From JARFPW01 sp035464655 (GTDB taxonomy: Bacteria > Gemmatimonadota > Gemmatimonadetes > Palauibacterales > Palauibacteraceae), in NCBI GenBank assembly GCA_035464655.1, contig DATHRZ010000127.1, forward strand, positions 1-6,361: a DNA stretch of 6,361 nt. The letters run 5' to 3'. A program made the position numbers and the translations under genes. This document shows positions 1 through 6,361 of the stretch, in pieces. The notes beneath the pieces are model-generated. The model was not told the origin of the DNA and made no database searches. It was given only the letters and a program-made list of their open reading frames with translations. Within the stretch, counting starts at the first letter, position 1, and the number at the start of each line of letters is the position of its first letter.

Positions 1-19
1 GCGTTAGCTTCCTGCCCCG

Positions 20-3000
20 ATGCCCAGACGCGACGACATTTCCTCGATTCTCCTCATCGGCTCCGGCCCGATCGTCATCGGGCAGGCGTGCGAGTTCGAC
101 TATTCGGGCACTCAGGCCTGCCGCGCGCTGCGCGAGGAGGGCTACCGGGTGATCCTGGTGAACTCGAATCCCGCCACGATCATGACGGATCCCGACATCG
201 CCGACGCCACCTACATCGAGCCGCTGACGCCCGACTGGGTCGAGCGGGTGATCGAAAAGGAGCGGCCCGACGCGCTGCTCCCGACGATGGGCGGGCAGAC
301 GGCGCTCAACGTGGCGCTCGCCCTGCACGAGCGTGGGACGCTCGAGAAGTACGGGGTCGAGTTGATCGGGGCCGACGTCGAGGCGATCGAGAAGGCCGAG
401 GACCGCGAGAAGTTCGCCGAGGCGATGGCGAAGATCGGGCTCGCCGTGCCGCACGGCGGCTTCGCGCACAGCCTCGAAGAAGCGAACGAGATCGTCGAGG
501 ACACGGGCTATCCCGCGATCATCCGCGCTTCGTTCACCCTCGGCGGCACCGGCGCCGCCATCGCATGGAACGCCGAGGAGTTCGAAGCGAAGGTGAAGCG
601 CGGGCTCGAGTTGTCGCCGATCACCGAGGTGCTGATCGATCGCAGCGTGCTCGGGTGGAAGGAATTCGAGCTCGAGGTGATGCGCGACGTCGCCGACAAC
701 GTCGTGATCGTGTGCTCGATCGAGAACTTCGACCCGATGGGCGTCCATACGGGAGATTCGATCACGGTCGCCCCCGCCATGACGCTGTCCGACTTCGAGT
801 ACCAGGCGATGCGTGACGCCGCGATCCGCGTGATCCGCGAGATCGGGGTCGAGGCGGGCGGCTGCAACATCCAGTTCGCGATCAGCCCCGAGACGGGCGA
901 GATGCTCGTGATCGAGATGAACCCGCGCGTGTCGCGCAGCTCGGCCCTCGCCTCGAAGGCCACCGGCTTCCCGATCGCCCGCATCGGGGCGAAGCTCGCC
1001 GTCGGCTATCGGCTGGACGAGATCGAGAACGCGATCACCCGGGTCACGCCCTCGTCGTTCGAACCGGTGCTCGACTACGTGGTCGTGAAGATTCCGCGGT
1101 TCGCGTTCGAGAAGTTCCCGCGGGCCGACGCGACGCTCGGCGTGCAGATGAAGGCCGTGGGCGAGGTGATGGCGATCGGCCGCACCTTCCAGCAGGCGTG
1201 GCTCAAGGGCTTCCGGGCGCTCGAGAACGACCGCGTCGGCTGGGTTCCCGCGGACGACCCGACCGACGACCGGCTGAAGGACGCCGAGCTCGCGACGCTG
1301 AAGGCCGCGATGCGAACGCCGACGCCCGAGCGCCCGTTCCAGATCTACCGGGCGCTCGAGGCGGGCCTGACCGCGGACGAGATCGCCGATATCACTCGCA
1401 TCGAACCGTGGTTTCTCGACGAGCTCGTCGACATCGTGCACGCGGCGCACGAGCTGGCGGCGGCCGACGAGCTTACCCCCGAGCTGCTCGCTGCCGCCAA
1501 GCGCATGGGGTTCGGGGACGGCGAGCTCGCCCGGCTGTGCGGGATGACCGAGGCCGCGATCCGCGAACTCCGTCACGCGCACGGCATCCGGCCCGTGTTC
1601 AAGATGGTCGACACGTGCGCCGGCGAGTTCCCCGCCGCGACGCCGTACCTCTACTCGACCTACGAGACCGAGAACGAGTCGGTACGCGGTGACCGCAAGA
1701 AGGTCGTCATCCTCGGCAGCGGTCCGAACCGGATCGGCCAGGGCGTCGAATTCGACTACTGCTGTGTGTCGGCGGCGATCGCGCTGCGCGAAGCAGGCGT
1801 CGAGACGATCATGGTGAACTCGAACCCCGAGACCGTCTCCACCGACTTCGACATCTCCGACAAGCTGTACTTCGAGCCGCTGACGCTCGAGGACGTACTC
1901 GAGATCATCGAGCACGAGCAGCCCGACGGGGTGATCGTGCAGATGGGCGGGCAGACGCCGCTGCGGCTCGCCCGCCGGCTCGAGGCGCTCGGCGTGCCGA
2001 TTCTCGGAACGAGCGTCGAGGCAATCGACGAGGCGGAGGATCGGCGGCGGTTCGAGGCCCTGTGTCAGGAGATCGGCGTCGCGACGCCCGAGGCGGGCAC
2101 GGCGACGAGCATCGAGGAAGCGATCGAAGCGGCCGAGCGCATCGGCTATCCGGTGCTCGTGCGCCCGAGCTACGTGCTCGGGGGGCGCGCGATGGAGATC
2201 GTGTACGACGAGCCGATGCTGCGCGAGTACTTCGCGAAGGCCGTCCGGGCCTCACCCGACCACCCGGTCCTGCTCGACCGGTTCCTGGAAGACGCGTTCG
2301 AGGCCGACGTCGACGCAGTGGGGGACGGCGAGCGGGTATTGATCGGCGGCGTGATGCAGCACATCGAAGAAGCGGGCATCCACTCGGGCGACTCCGCCTG
2401 CGTCCTGCCGCCCTATCTGCTCGAGGACGCGCACGTCGAGGAGATGAAGCGCCACACGCGGGCGTTCGCGAACCGGCTCGGCGTCCGCGGGCTGATCAAC
2501 GTCCAGTACGCGGTGCACGAAGGGCGAGTGTACGTGATCGAGGTGAACCCGCGCGCCAGCCGCACCGTGCCGTTCGTCAGCAAGGCGACCGGCGTGCCGC
2601 TGGCCCGAATCGCCGCTCGCGTCCTGAACGGCGAGACGCTGGAAGACATGGGCCTGCCCGACGATCTGCAGGTGCGCGAAGTGGCCGTGAAGGAGGCCGT
2701 GTTCCCGTTCAACAAGATCCCCGACGCCGACCCGCAGCTCGGCCCCGAGATGCGCTCGACCGGCGAGGTGATGGGACACGCCGACAGCTTCGGCCTCGCG
2801 TTCGCCAAGGCGCAGATCGCCGCCGACGGCTCCCTGCCGCTCGAGGGCACGGTCGTCGTCACGGTGCACGACCGCGACAAGCCGAAGGCCACGCCGATCG
2901 TCCGGCGGCTGCACGAGATGGGTTTCGAGATCCGCGCGACGAGCGGAACGGCCGACTATCTGCGCACGCGCGGCGTCCCCTGCGAAACGGTGCTCAAGGT

Positions 3001-3289
3001 GCACGAGGGCCGGCCGAACCTCCTCGACCTCCTGCTGTCCGGCCAGATTCAACTGCTCGTCAACACGCCGCTCGGCAAGCACGCGCAGCAGGACGACTAC
3101 ATGATCCGCCGGGCCGCGATCGCGCGCGGGATCCCATACACCACCACCCTGTCGGCCGCCGACGCGGCGGCGGGCGCGATCATGGCGCTGCGCAGCCGCA
3201 AGCTCACCGTGACGAGCATCCAGGAGCGGGCGGAGCGACTCGAGGCCGAGAATGCGCCGGGGAAGGTGGCGGCCGGGAAGTCGCGTTGA
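20..3289 (+). CDS. carB: Carbamoyl-phosphate synthase large subunit (CarB), full length
   Basis: Makes carbamoyl phosphate from bicarbonate, two ATP and ammonia passed from the glutaminase subunit CarA, feeding pyrimidine and arginine synthesis in the cytoplasm. The 1089-residue product aligns without net gaps to the 1073-residue E. coli enzyme, so residue numbers match. The carboxyphosphate domain (about 1-403) has R129, R169, E215, Q285, E299 and N301. An oligomerisation region (about 404-553) follows. The carbamoyl-phosphate domain (about 554-936) has R675, R715, E761, E841 and N843. The MGS-like allosteric domain (from about 937) has K954, T974, T977, K993 and N1015, the UMP/IMP phosphate-site residues, while position 1017 is Pro instead of E. 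coli Thr. The ornithine-site residues E783, D791, E892 and T1042 are all present. The two halves repeat each other (GSGP at 14 and 566), the known ancient duplication. An in-frame TAG at 5-7 with no start codon before 20 fixes the ATG, and the MPRRDDI start matches E. coli MPKRTDI. The C-terminus runs 16 residues past E. coli with a charged, probably disordered tail. Confidence 0.99.
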   Translation: MPRRDDISSILLIGSGPIVIGQACEFDYSGTQACRALREEGYRVILVNSNPATIMTDPDIADATYIEPLTPDWVERVIEKERPDALLPTMGGQTALNVALALHERGTLEKYGVELIGADVEAIEKAEDREKFAEAMAKIGLAVPHGGFAHSLEEANEIVEDTGYPAIIRASFTLGGTGAAIAWNAEEFEAKVKRGLELSPITEVLIDRSVLGWKEFELEVMRDVADNVVIVCSIENFDPMGVHTGDSITVAPAMTLSDFEYQAMRDAAIRVIREIGVEAGGCNIQFAISPETGEMLVIEMNPRVSRSSALASKATGFPIARIGAKLAVGYRLDEIENAITRVTPSSFEPVLDYVVVKIPRFAFEKFPRADATLGVQMKAVGEVMAIGRTFQQAWLKGFRALENDRVGWVPADDPTDDRLKDAELATLKAAMRTPTPERPFQIYRALEAGLTADEIADITRIEPWFLDELVDIVHAAHELAAADELTPELLAAAKRMGFGDGELARLCGMTEAAIRELRHAHGIRPVFKMVDTCAGEFPAATPYLYSTYETENESVRGDRKKVVILGSGPNRIGQGVEFDYCCVSAAIALREAGVETIMVNSNPETVSTDFDISDKLYFEPLTLEDVLEIIEHEQPDGVIVQMGGQTPLRLARRLEALGVPILGTSVEAIDEAEDRRRFEALCQEIGVATPEAGTATSIEEAIEAAERIGYPVLVRPSYVLGGRAMEIVYDEPMLREYFAKAVRASPDHPVLLDRFLEDAFEADVDAVGDGERVLIGGVMQHIEEAGIHSGDSACVLPPYLLEDAHVEEMKRHTRAFANRLGVRGLINVQYAVHEGRVYVIEVNPRASRTVPFVSKATGVPLARIAARVLNGETLEDMGLPDDLQVREVAVKEAVFPFNKIPDADPQLGPEMRSTGEVMGHADSFGLAFAKAQIAADGSLPLEGTVVVTVHDRDKPKATPIVRRLHEMGFEIRATSGTADYLRTRGVPCETVLKVHEGRPNLLDLLLSGQIQLLVNTPLGKHAQQDDYMIRRAAIARGIPYTTTLSAADAAAGAIMALRSRKLTVTSIQERAERLEAENAPGKVAAGKSR
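3275..3280 (+). promoter_or_regulatory. Probable ribosome binding site for the ExoD-family gene
   Basis: GGGAAG lies inside the carB 3' end, five bases before the TTG start at 3286. It is a partial match to AGGAGG. Together with the four-base stop/start overlap it supports translation by ribosomes terminating on carB. It decides the start, since no ATG or GTG lies in frame near the carB stop. Confidence 0.5.
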
Positions 3290-3864
3290 ACGAACTCGAG
3301 GACCACCTCCTCCGGATCGCCGGGGCGGCCGAGGGTGACGATCGAGTTAGCCTCGAAGAGATCCTCGCGGCGATGGAGAACGTCTCCTTCGGCGCGCTCC
3401 TCCTGGTCGCGGGTTTGGTGACGCTGGTGCCGATCATCGGCGACATTCCGGGTGTCCCCACGACCATGGGGATTCTGGTCGTCCTGGGATCGGCCCAACT
3501 TCTGCTCGGCCGTGAATCGATGTGGCTGCCCCGCTGGCTGCGCGAGCGCTCGGTGCGCGCCTCGACGGTGACGAAGGGCATCGAGCGGGCCCAGCCTGTC
3601 GCGCGGACCGTAGACCGCGTGCTCAAGCGACGCCTCGACCTGTTCGTCCAGGGGGCGGCGACCTACGTGATCGCCGTCGTGACGCTGCTGCTCGGCGCCG
3701 TGATGCCGGTGATGGAGTTCATCCCGTTCAGCGCCAATCTGGCCGGCGTCGTCCTGACAGCGTTCGGACTCGCGCTCATGGCGCGTGACGGCCTGCTCTC
3801 CCTGCTCGGTCTCGCCCTGATCGCCGCCGCTGTCGTCCTGGTGGTCGTCCGCTTCCTGGGGTGA
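3286..3864 (+). CDS. ExoD-family integral membrane protein (exopolysaccharide synthesis ExoD-like)
   Basis: A 192-residue membrane protein of the ExoD family (PF06055). ExoD was described in Sinorhizobium, where mutants are altered in exopolysaccharide production and nodule invasion; its biochemical activity is unknown. Seen here: an acidic soluble N-terminus (1-33), hydrophobic segments at about 34-52 and 60-75, the family-typical stretch IPGVPTTMGILVVLGSAQLL (54-73) running into LLGRESMWLPRWLRERS (73-89), a basic amphipathic linker (about 86-118), and hydrophobic segments at about 122-146, 150-166 and 169-190. The start is TTG at 3286, overlapping the carB stop as TTGA, with GGGAAG five bases upstream. 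The open frame extends back to 2062 inside carB, but that part is low-complexity Arg/Gly/Ala-rich out-of-frame translation. The first Met after the TTG (residue 30, position 3373) would remove the RVSLEEIL segment before the first membrane helix, which ExoD-type proteins usually keep. Family call is firm, exact start probable, cellular role in this organism unknown. Confidence 0.87.
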   Translation: MNELEDHLLRIAGAAEGDDRVSLEEILAAMENVSFGALLLVAGLVTLVPIIGDIPGVPTTMGILVVLGSAQLLLGRESMWLPRWLRERSVRASTVTKGIERAQPVARTVDRVLKRRLDLFVQGAATYVIAVVTLLLGAVMPVMEFIPFSANLAGVVLTAFGLALMARDGLLSLLGLALIAAAVVLVVVRFLG

Positions 3865-3870
3865 GGGGTA

Positions 3871-3883
3871 GAGCGAAGCGCTC
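3871..3883. terminator. Small stem-loop just after the ExoD-family stop
   Basis: GAGCG-AAG-CGCTC forms five Watson-Crick pairs with a three-base loop, starting seven bases after the stop codon at 3864. No T-tract follows. It could help 3'-end formation, but a stem this short arises often by chance in GC-rich DNA. Confidence 0.25.
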
Positions 3884-3898
3884 GGCGGATGCTGGAGG

Positions 3899-3961
3899 AT
3901 CCGCGGGACCTCGGAGTGGTATCCAGCGTGGGACCGCCACGGAAACTCCGGAGGTCAGGAT
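3899..3961. terminator. Large imperfect stem-loop between convergent genes, candidate bidirectional transcription end
   Basis: Four nested arms pair in register. ATCC (3899-3902) pairs with GGAT (3958-3961). GACCTCGGAGT (3907-3917) pairs with ACTCCGGAGGTC (3945-3956) as 11 pairs with one bulged G. TCC (3922-3924) pairs with GGA (3942-3944). CGTGG (3927-3931) pairs with CCACG (3937-3941) around the loop GACCG. That is about 23 Watson-Crick pairs in 63 bases, separated by small bulges and one asymmetric internal loop. Because every pair is Watson-Crick, the structure can form in RNA from either strand, as suits a shared end for two convergent genes. No T-run follows on either side, so it may instead be an mRNA 3'-end stabiliser or one copy of a dispersed palindromic repeat. 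The pairing is read directly; the function is inferred. Confidence 0.45.
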
Positions 3962-4001
3962 GTCATCTTCGCCCGGCAGACTTTCGTCCGCGGTTCCGGT
4001 T

Positions 4002-4018
4002 GGAGTACGCGGTGCTCC
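4002..4018 (+). terminator. Compact stem-loop, stronger in + strand RNA
   Basis: GGAGTAC-GCG-GTGCTCC gives seven pairs including one internal U-G wobble, with a three-base loop. In - strand RNA the wobble becomes an A-C mismatch, so the hairpin favours + strand transcripts, those of carB and the ExoD-family gene. It is followed by CGTCGCGCGG with no T-tract. It may be a second end-forming hairpin after 3899-3961, or chance in GC-rich DNA. Confidence 0.3.
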
Positions 4019-4073
4019 CGTCGCGCGGTAGGCGCGCCGCCCGGGCTACTCGCACTCCCCTGCGCCGCTCCCC

Positions 4074-6341
4074 CTACGGCAGTTGCTGCCGGGTCAGGTC
4101 GAAGAAGCGCTCGGCCCGCTCCTGCGAGGCGTCGGCGAGCTCCATCTCGCCGCGCAGCTCGTGGGCCGCCGCGAGGGTGGCGTAGGCGAGATAGTACTGG
4201 GCGGGAATGCTCGAGCGGGTCGACGGCTCGAGCCACACGGCATCGTCGAGCAGGTAGTCGAGCTGGAACACGTTCCACAGCAGCGTTTGCGAGCGGCTCC
4301 GGTCGATCCACGGCACGTCGACGGGCAGGCCGACGAGCTCGACGATCTCGTCGGTCGCCTCGATCGGACCGTCGACGAGCTTGTAGGCGAGCGCCTGCCG
4401 TATCAGTCGCGGACCGAGATCCCACGCGCGGTAGACGGGCGGCGCCGTCGCAGCGAAATAGACCGGCCGATCGCCCAACGAGTGCCGGATGATCCGATAC
4501 GCGAGGAAGTCGGGATGGTACAGGTAACGCGCCGATCCGAGCTCGACGGTCACGTTCTGCGAGAACCTCACCCGCTGGCCCGCCTCCACCTGCTCGATCG
4601 GCGGGAGGCTGTCGATCTCCTCGTCGGTCATCGCCAGGACGCTGCGCTCCGGCGTCTCCGCCATGTCGGCGTAGATCGGCGCGGCCCGGTCGGGGTCGAA
4701 CGGGCGCTGGCACAGGATCACCGTGGGATCGGCGAGGGGGTCCTCTCCTTCCTCGCAGGGCCGGGTGAGATCGCGGAGTTGCTTCGGATACCACTTCGTG
4801 CCGAGGTACGAGTGGACGACGACCGTCACGTCGCGCCGAATGCCTTCCACTTCCTGCAGGTACCAGAGCGGGAAGGTGTCGTTGTCGCCGTTCGTGAACA
4901 GAACGGCGTACGGCTCGACGGAGTTGAGCAGGTTGTAGGCCCAGTCGCGCGCCGCGTAATCGCCGCGCCTGTCGGCCACGGAAAAGTTGAAGATCAGCGG
5001 GATGAGCGCGATGCCGAGCACGGGCGACGCGCTGCGCAGACCCGAAGTGAGCGGCGCGCCGCGCGAAGCGGACAGCCGCCGGCCGAGCCCTTCCCACAGG
5101 GACACGAGTCCCATCCCGGCGTACAGGCCCCACAGGTTGAAGCTCACGATGAAGAAGTAGTCGCGTTCGCGCACCTCGTGGCGGTTCAGGTCCGCGACTT
5201 CCGGATTCAACGAATAGCCGTACTTGAAATTCAGGTAGTAGACGAGCAGCAGGGACACCGTGAACAGCAGCGTCGCGAAGTACGCGAAGCTGTCGGGGTC
5301 TCCCTTCCAGTGCCGCCACAGGCCCACCAGGCCGAGCCCCAGGAACACGAAGGTGACGAGCAGGCGGCCCGACGGCGCCAGCGAGCGGGCCCACTGCCAG
5401 TCGAAGTACTGGAAGTAGTTGGCGAACTGCGCGCCGAGCGGCGCCTGGCGGTCGGTGAGCGGCGGCGGCTGGTACTGCTCGCGCGACAACGACGCGGCCA
5501 GCGCCTCACACTGGACGAGCAGCTTCGAATCGCCGCTCATCGTCTCGTAGAAGCCCGGCGTCACCGCCGCAAGGACGCTCTCGCACTCCGGGTCGGCCTC
5601 GTCGATGATCGGGTCCTGCGCCGAGCGGATCGGCACGAACAGGAGCTGCACCGAGTAGCCGAGAATCGCCAGCACGGCCGCCGCCGAGAGGAGCCGCCAG
5701 CGCAGCAGCGTCCGGGCGCTGTGGATCACCAGGAAGACGCCGAGCGCCAGAATCGGCAGCACAGACATCTGGTGGTTCGTCGCCCCGAGGCCGAGCAGGA
5801 AGCAGACGAGCAGGAAGATGCGGTCGCCGCGCCACGTCTCGCTGTGATCCTCCCACACCATCGCCAGGTAGGTGATCAGGGCGACGAACATCAGCGACAC
5901 CGTGTATACCTTCTCGTTCACGTTCGACTGCGTCCACACCGTGAACGCCGTCCCGCCGACGAGCACCGCCACGAACCCGGCCGTCAGCGCGACGGCGCGG
6001 TTCTCGGTGAAGTGGGCCCAGATGCGCATCACGGCGAGGAACCAGAACGCGGCGGCGGCCGCCGAGGCGGTGGCGGCGAGCAGGTTGATGCGCGGCGCGA
6101 CTTCGAGCGGCAACCACGCCGTGAGGACCAGCCACGCCTTGCCGACGATAACGAACAGCGGGTTCCCCGGCGGATGGGGCAGGCCGAGGATGTGCGACGT
6201 GGCGATGTATTCGGAGGTGTCCCACCAGGCGGTGGTCGGCCCGAGCGTGAAAAGGTAGAGCAGCCAGACGCCGGCGGCCGCCACGAGCGACCAGCCCCAC
6301 ACGGGCAGAACTCCGACCTTCTGTCTCTCGATACCGCGCAT
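4074..6341 (-). CDS. DUF2723 / TMEM260-like membrane glycosyltransferase (GT117 type)
   Basis: A 755-residue polytopic protein of the DUF2723 family (PF11028), related to eukaryotic TMEM260, an O-mannosyltransferase assigned to GT117. Bacterial members are presumed GT-C-fold enzymes using lipid-linked sugars at the outer membrane face; donor and acceptor are unknown here. An N-terminal hydrophobic helix (about 16-36) precedes WWDTSEY (39-45), whose acidic residues sit where GT-C enzymes place their catalytic acid, then HPPGNP (56-61). More hydrophobic segments lie at about 62-79, 86-109, 117-137, 145-163, 175-210, 217-238, 325-343, 352-372, 395-416 and 440-454. A loop at about 240-320 ends in QYFDWQW (311-317). 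RERDYFF (391-397), NGDNDTFPLWY (484-494) followed by QEVEGIRRDV (496-505), and WYPKQL (517-522) are typical of this family. The soluble C-terminus ends in one TPR-like helix pair (about 714-747). Many Bacteroidota members are longer, about 1000 residues. The gene is monocistronic in view and convergent with the neighbours. Confidence 0.92.
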   Translation of the reverse strand: MRGIERQKVGVLPVWGWSLVAAAGVWLLYLFTLGPTTAWWDTSEYIATSHILGLPHPPGNPLFVIVGKAWLVLTAWLPLEVAPRINLLAATASAAAAAFWFLAVMRIWAHFTENRAVALTAGFVAVLVGGTAFTVWTQSNVNEKVYTVSLMFVALITYLAMVWEDHSETWRGDRIFLLVCFLLGLGATNHQMSVLPILALGVFLVIHSARTLLRWRLLSAAAVLAILGYSVQLLFVPIRSAQDPIIDEADPECESVLAAVTPGFYETMSGDSKLLVQCEALAASLSREQYQPPPLTDRQAPLGAQFANYFQYFDWQWARSLAPSGRLLVTFVFLGLGLVGLWRHWKGDPDSFAYFATLLFTVSLLLVYYLNFKYGYSLNPEVADLNRHEVRERDYFFIVSFNLWGLYAGMGLVSLWEGLGRRLSASRGAPLTSGLRSASPVLGIALIPLIFNFSVADRRGDYAARDWAYNLLNSVEPYAVLFTNGDNDTFPLWYLQEVEGIRRDVTVVVHSYLGTKWYPKQLRDLTRPCEEGEDPLADPTVILCQRPFDPDRAAPIYADMAETPERSVLAMTDEEIDSLPPIEQVEAGQRVRFSQNVTVELGSARYLYHPDFLAYRIIRHSLGDRPVYFAATAPPVYRAWDLGPRLIRQALAYKLVDGPIEATDEIVELVGLPVDVPWIDRSRSQTLLWNVFQLDYLLDDAVWLEPSTRSSIPAQYYLAYATLAAAHELRGEMELADASQERAERFFDLTRQQLP

Positions 6342-6344
6342 GTG

Positions 6345-6348
6345 CTCC
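6345..6348 (-). promoter_or_regulatory. Candidate ribosome binding site of the glycosyltransferase gene
   Basis: On the - strand GGAG lies only three bases before the ATG at 6341, tighter than the usual 5-9 bases. A second GGAG inside the gene precedes an in-frame GTG (6302-6300, residue 14) by eight bases. Starting there would keep the first membrane helix (about 16-36), though with almost nothing ahead of it. The ATG is preferred as the longer frame with a short basic N-terminus before the helix. Only 20 bases upstream are visible, so no promoter can be judged. Confidence 0.4.
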
Positions 6349-6361
6349 GCCGGCCCGGGTC

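Larger units (their letters stand above)
3865..4073. other. Noncoding gap between convergent genes, rich in inverted repeats
   Basis: These 209 bases separate the stop of the ExoD-family gene from the stop of the - strand glycosyltransferase. I see no credible gene: the open frames crossing it (one + strand from 3889, one - strand ending at 3955) are out-of-frame continuations of the antisense or shadow of the glycosyltransferase gene with Arg/Ala/Pro-rich translations. The gap contains three inverted repeats, listed separately. None is followed by a T-run on either strand, so a classic intrinsic terminator is not evident. With both genes ending here, transcription end signals for both strands are expected in this interval. 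Confidence 0.8.

Noticed and set aside
1..19. End of an upstream carA gene, suggested by TAG at 5-7
   Set aside because: Only a few bases are visible. The TAG is in frame with carB and is useful for fixing its start, but nothing shows that it terminates a gene.
3065..3079. CarB position 1017 is Pro where E. coli has Thr in the UMP phosphate-binding loop (NTP instead of NTT), possibly loss of UMP control
   Set aside because: From memory of the family, NTP at this loop is common in CarB from other phyla, and K954, T974, T977, K993 and N1015 are all kept. There is no reason to claim altered regulation.
2252..3082. 276-residue open frame antisense to carB
   Set aside because: No recognisable domain, His/Arg/Gly-rich composition, and it covers the conserved carbamoyl-phosphate and allosteric domains of carB. 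It is a codon-bias shadow.
2062..3285. Upstream extension of the ExoD-family reading frame inside carB, which would make a 600-residue protein
   Set aside because: The translation is Arg/Gly/Ala/Pro-rich low-complexity sequence typical of an out-of-frame read of GC-rich coding DNA and lies wholly within the well-conserved carB. The real protein starts at or near the TTG at 3286.
4025..4053. GTAG...CTAC repeat around the GGCGCGCC palindrome as another terminator
   Set aside because: Only short arms with a large bulge can be paired and no T-tract follows. In DNA this GC-rich, such pairings are expected by chance.
3889..4185. 98-residue + strand open frame starting in the intergenic gap
   Set aside because: No clear ribosome site or domain, it runs through the stem-loop and antisense into the conserved 3' end of the glycosyltransferase gene, and its composition is that of a shadow frame.
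3955..5394. 479-residue - strand frame overlapping the glycosyltransferase gene
   Set aside because: Arg/Ala/Pro-rich with no membrane segments or motifs, whereas the overlapping 755-residue frame carries the DUF2723 motifs.

Overview
The window is ordinary bacterial chromosomal DNA, GC-rich by eye (roughly two thirds G+C) with the strong third-position GC bias typical of such genomes. It holds three intact protein genes: carB and an ExoD-family membrane protein gene on the + strand, then a DUF2723/TMEM260-like (GT117-type) glycosyltransferase gene on the - strand. No tRNA, rRNA, CRISPR array, transposase, integrase or phage gene is visible. The source is a free-living-type bacterium. The long soluble tail of the DUF2723 protein resembles versions common in Bacteroidota and Gemmatimonadota, and with this base composition a Gemmatimonadota-like or other high-GC lineage is plausible. 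That placement is a low-confidence inference.

Layout. Positions 20-3289 encode a full-length large subunit of carbamoyl-phosphate synthase. Its key residues fall at the same numbers as in the E. coli enzyme. The carB stop overlaps a TTG start by four bases (TTGA, 3286-3289), so the ExoD-family gene (3286-3864) probably forms a translationally coupled operon with it. Positions 3865-4073 are noncoding, between convergent genes. This gap holds three inverted repeats, the largest a 63-nt imperfect stem-loop at 3899-3961 with about 23 Watson-Crick pairs. Positions 4074-6341 (- strand) encode a 755-residue polytopic membrane protein with a soluble C-terminal region.

How the genes relate. CarB makes carbamoyl phosphate for pyrimidine and arginine synthesis in the cytoplasm. 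The other two products are envelope membrane proteins, one from a family linked to exopolysaccharide and one probably a lipid-linked-sugar-dependent glycosyltransferase. Nothing in the sequence ties CarB to them mechanistically; the carB-exoD link is by operon structure only, and the glycosyltransferase is transcribed convergently. I did not find a convincing new multi-gene system. The features most worth a second look are the intergenic stem-loop and the carB-exoD coupling.
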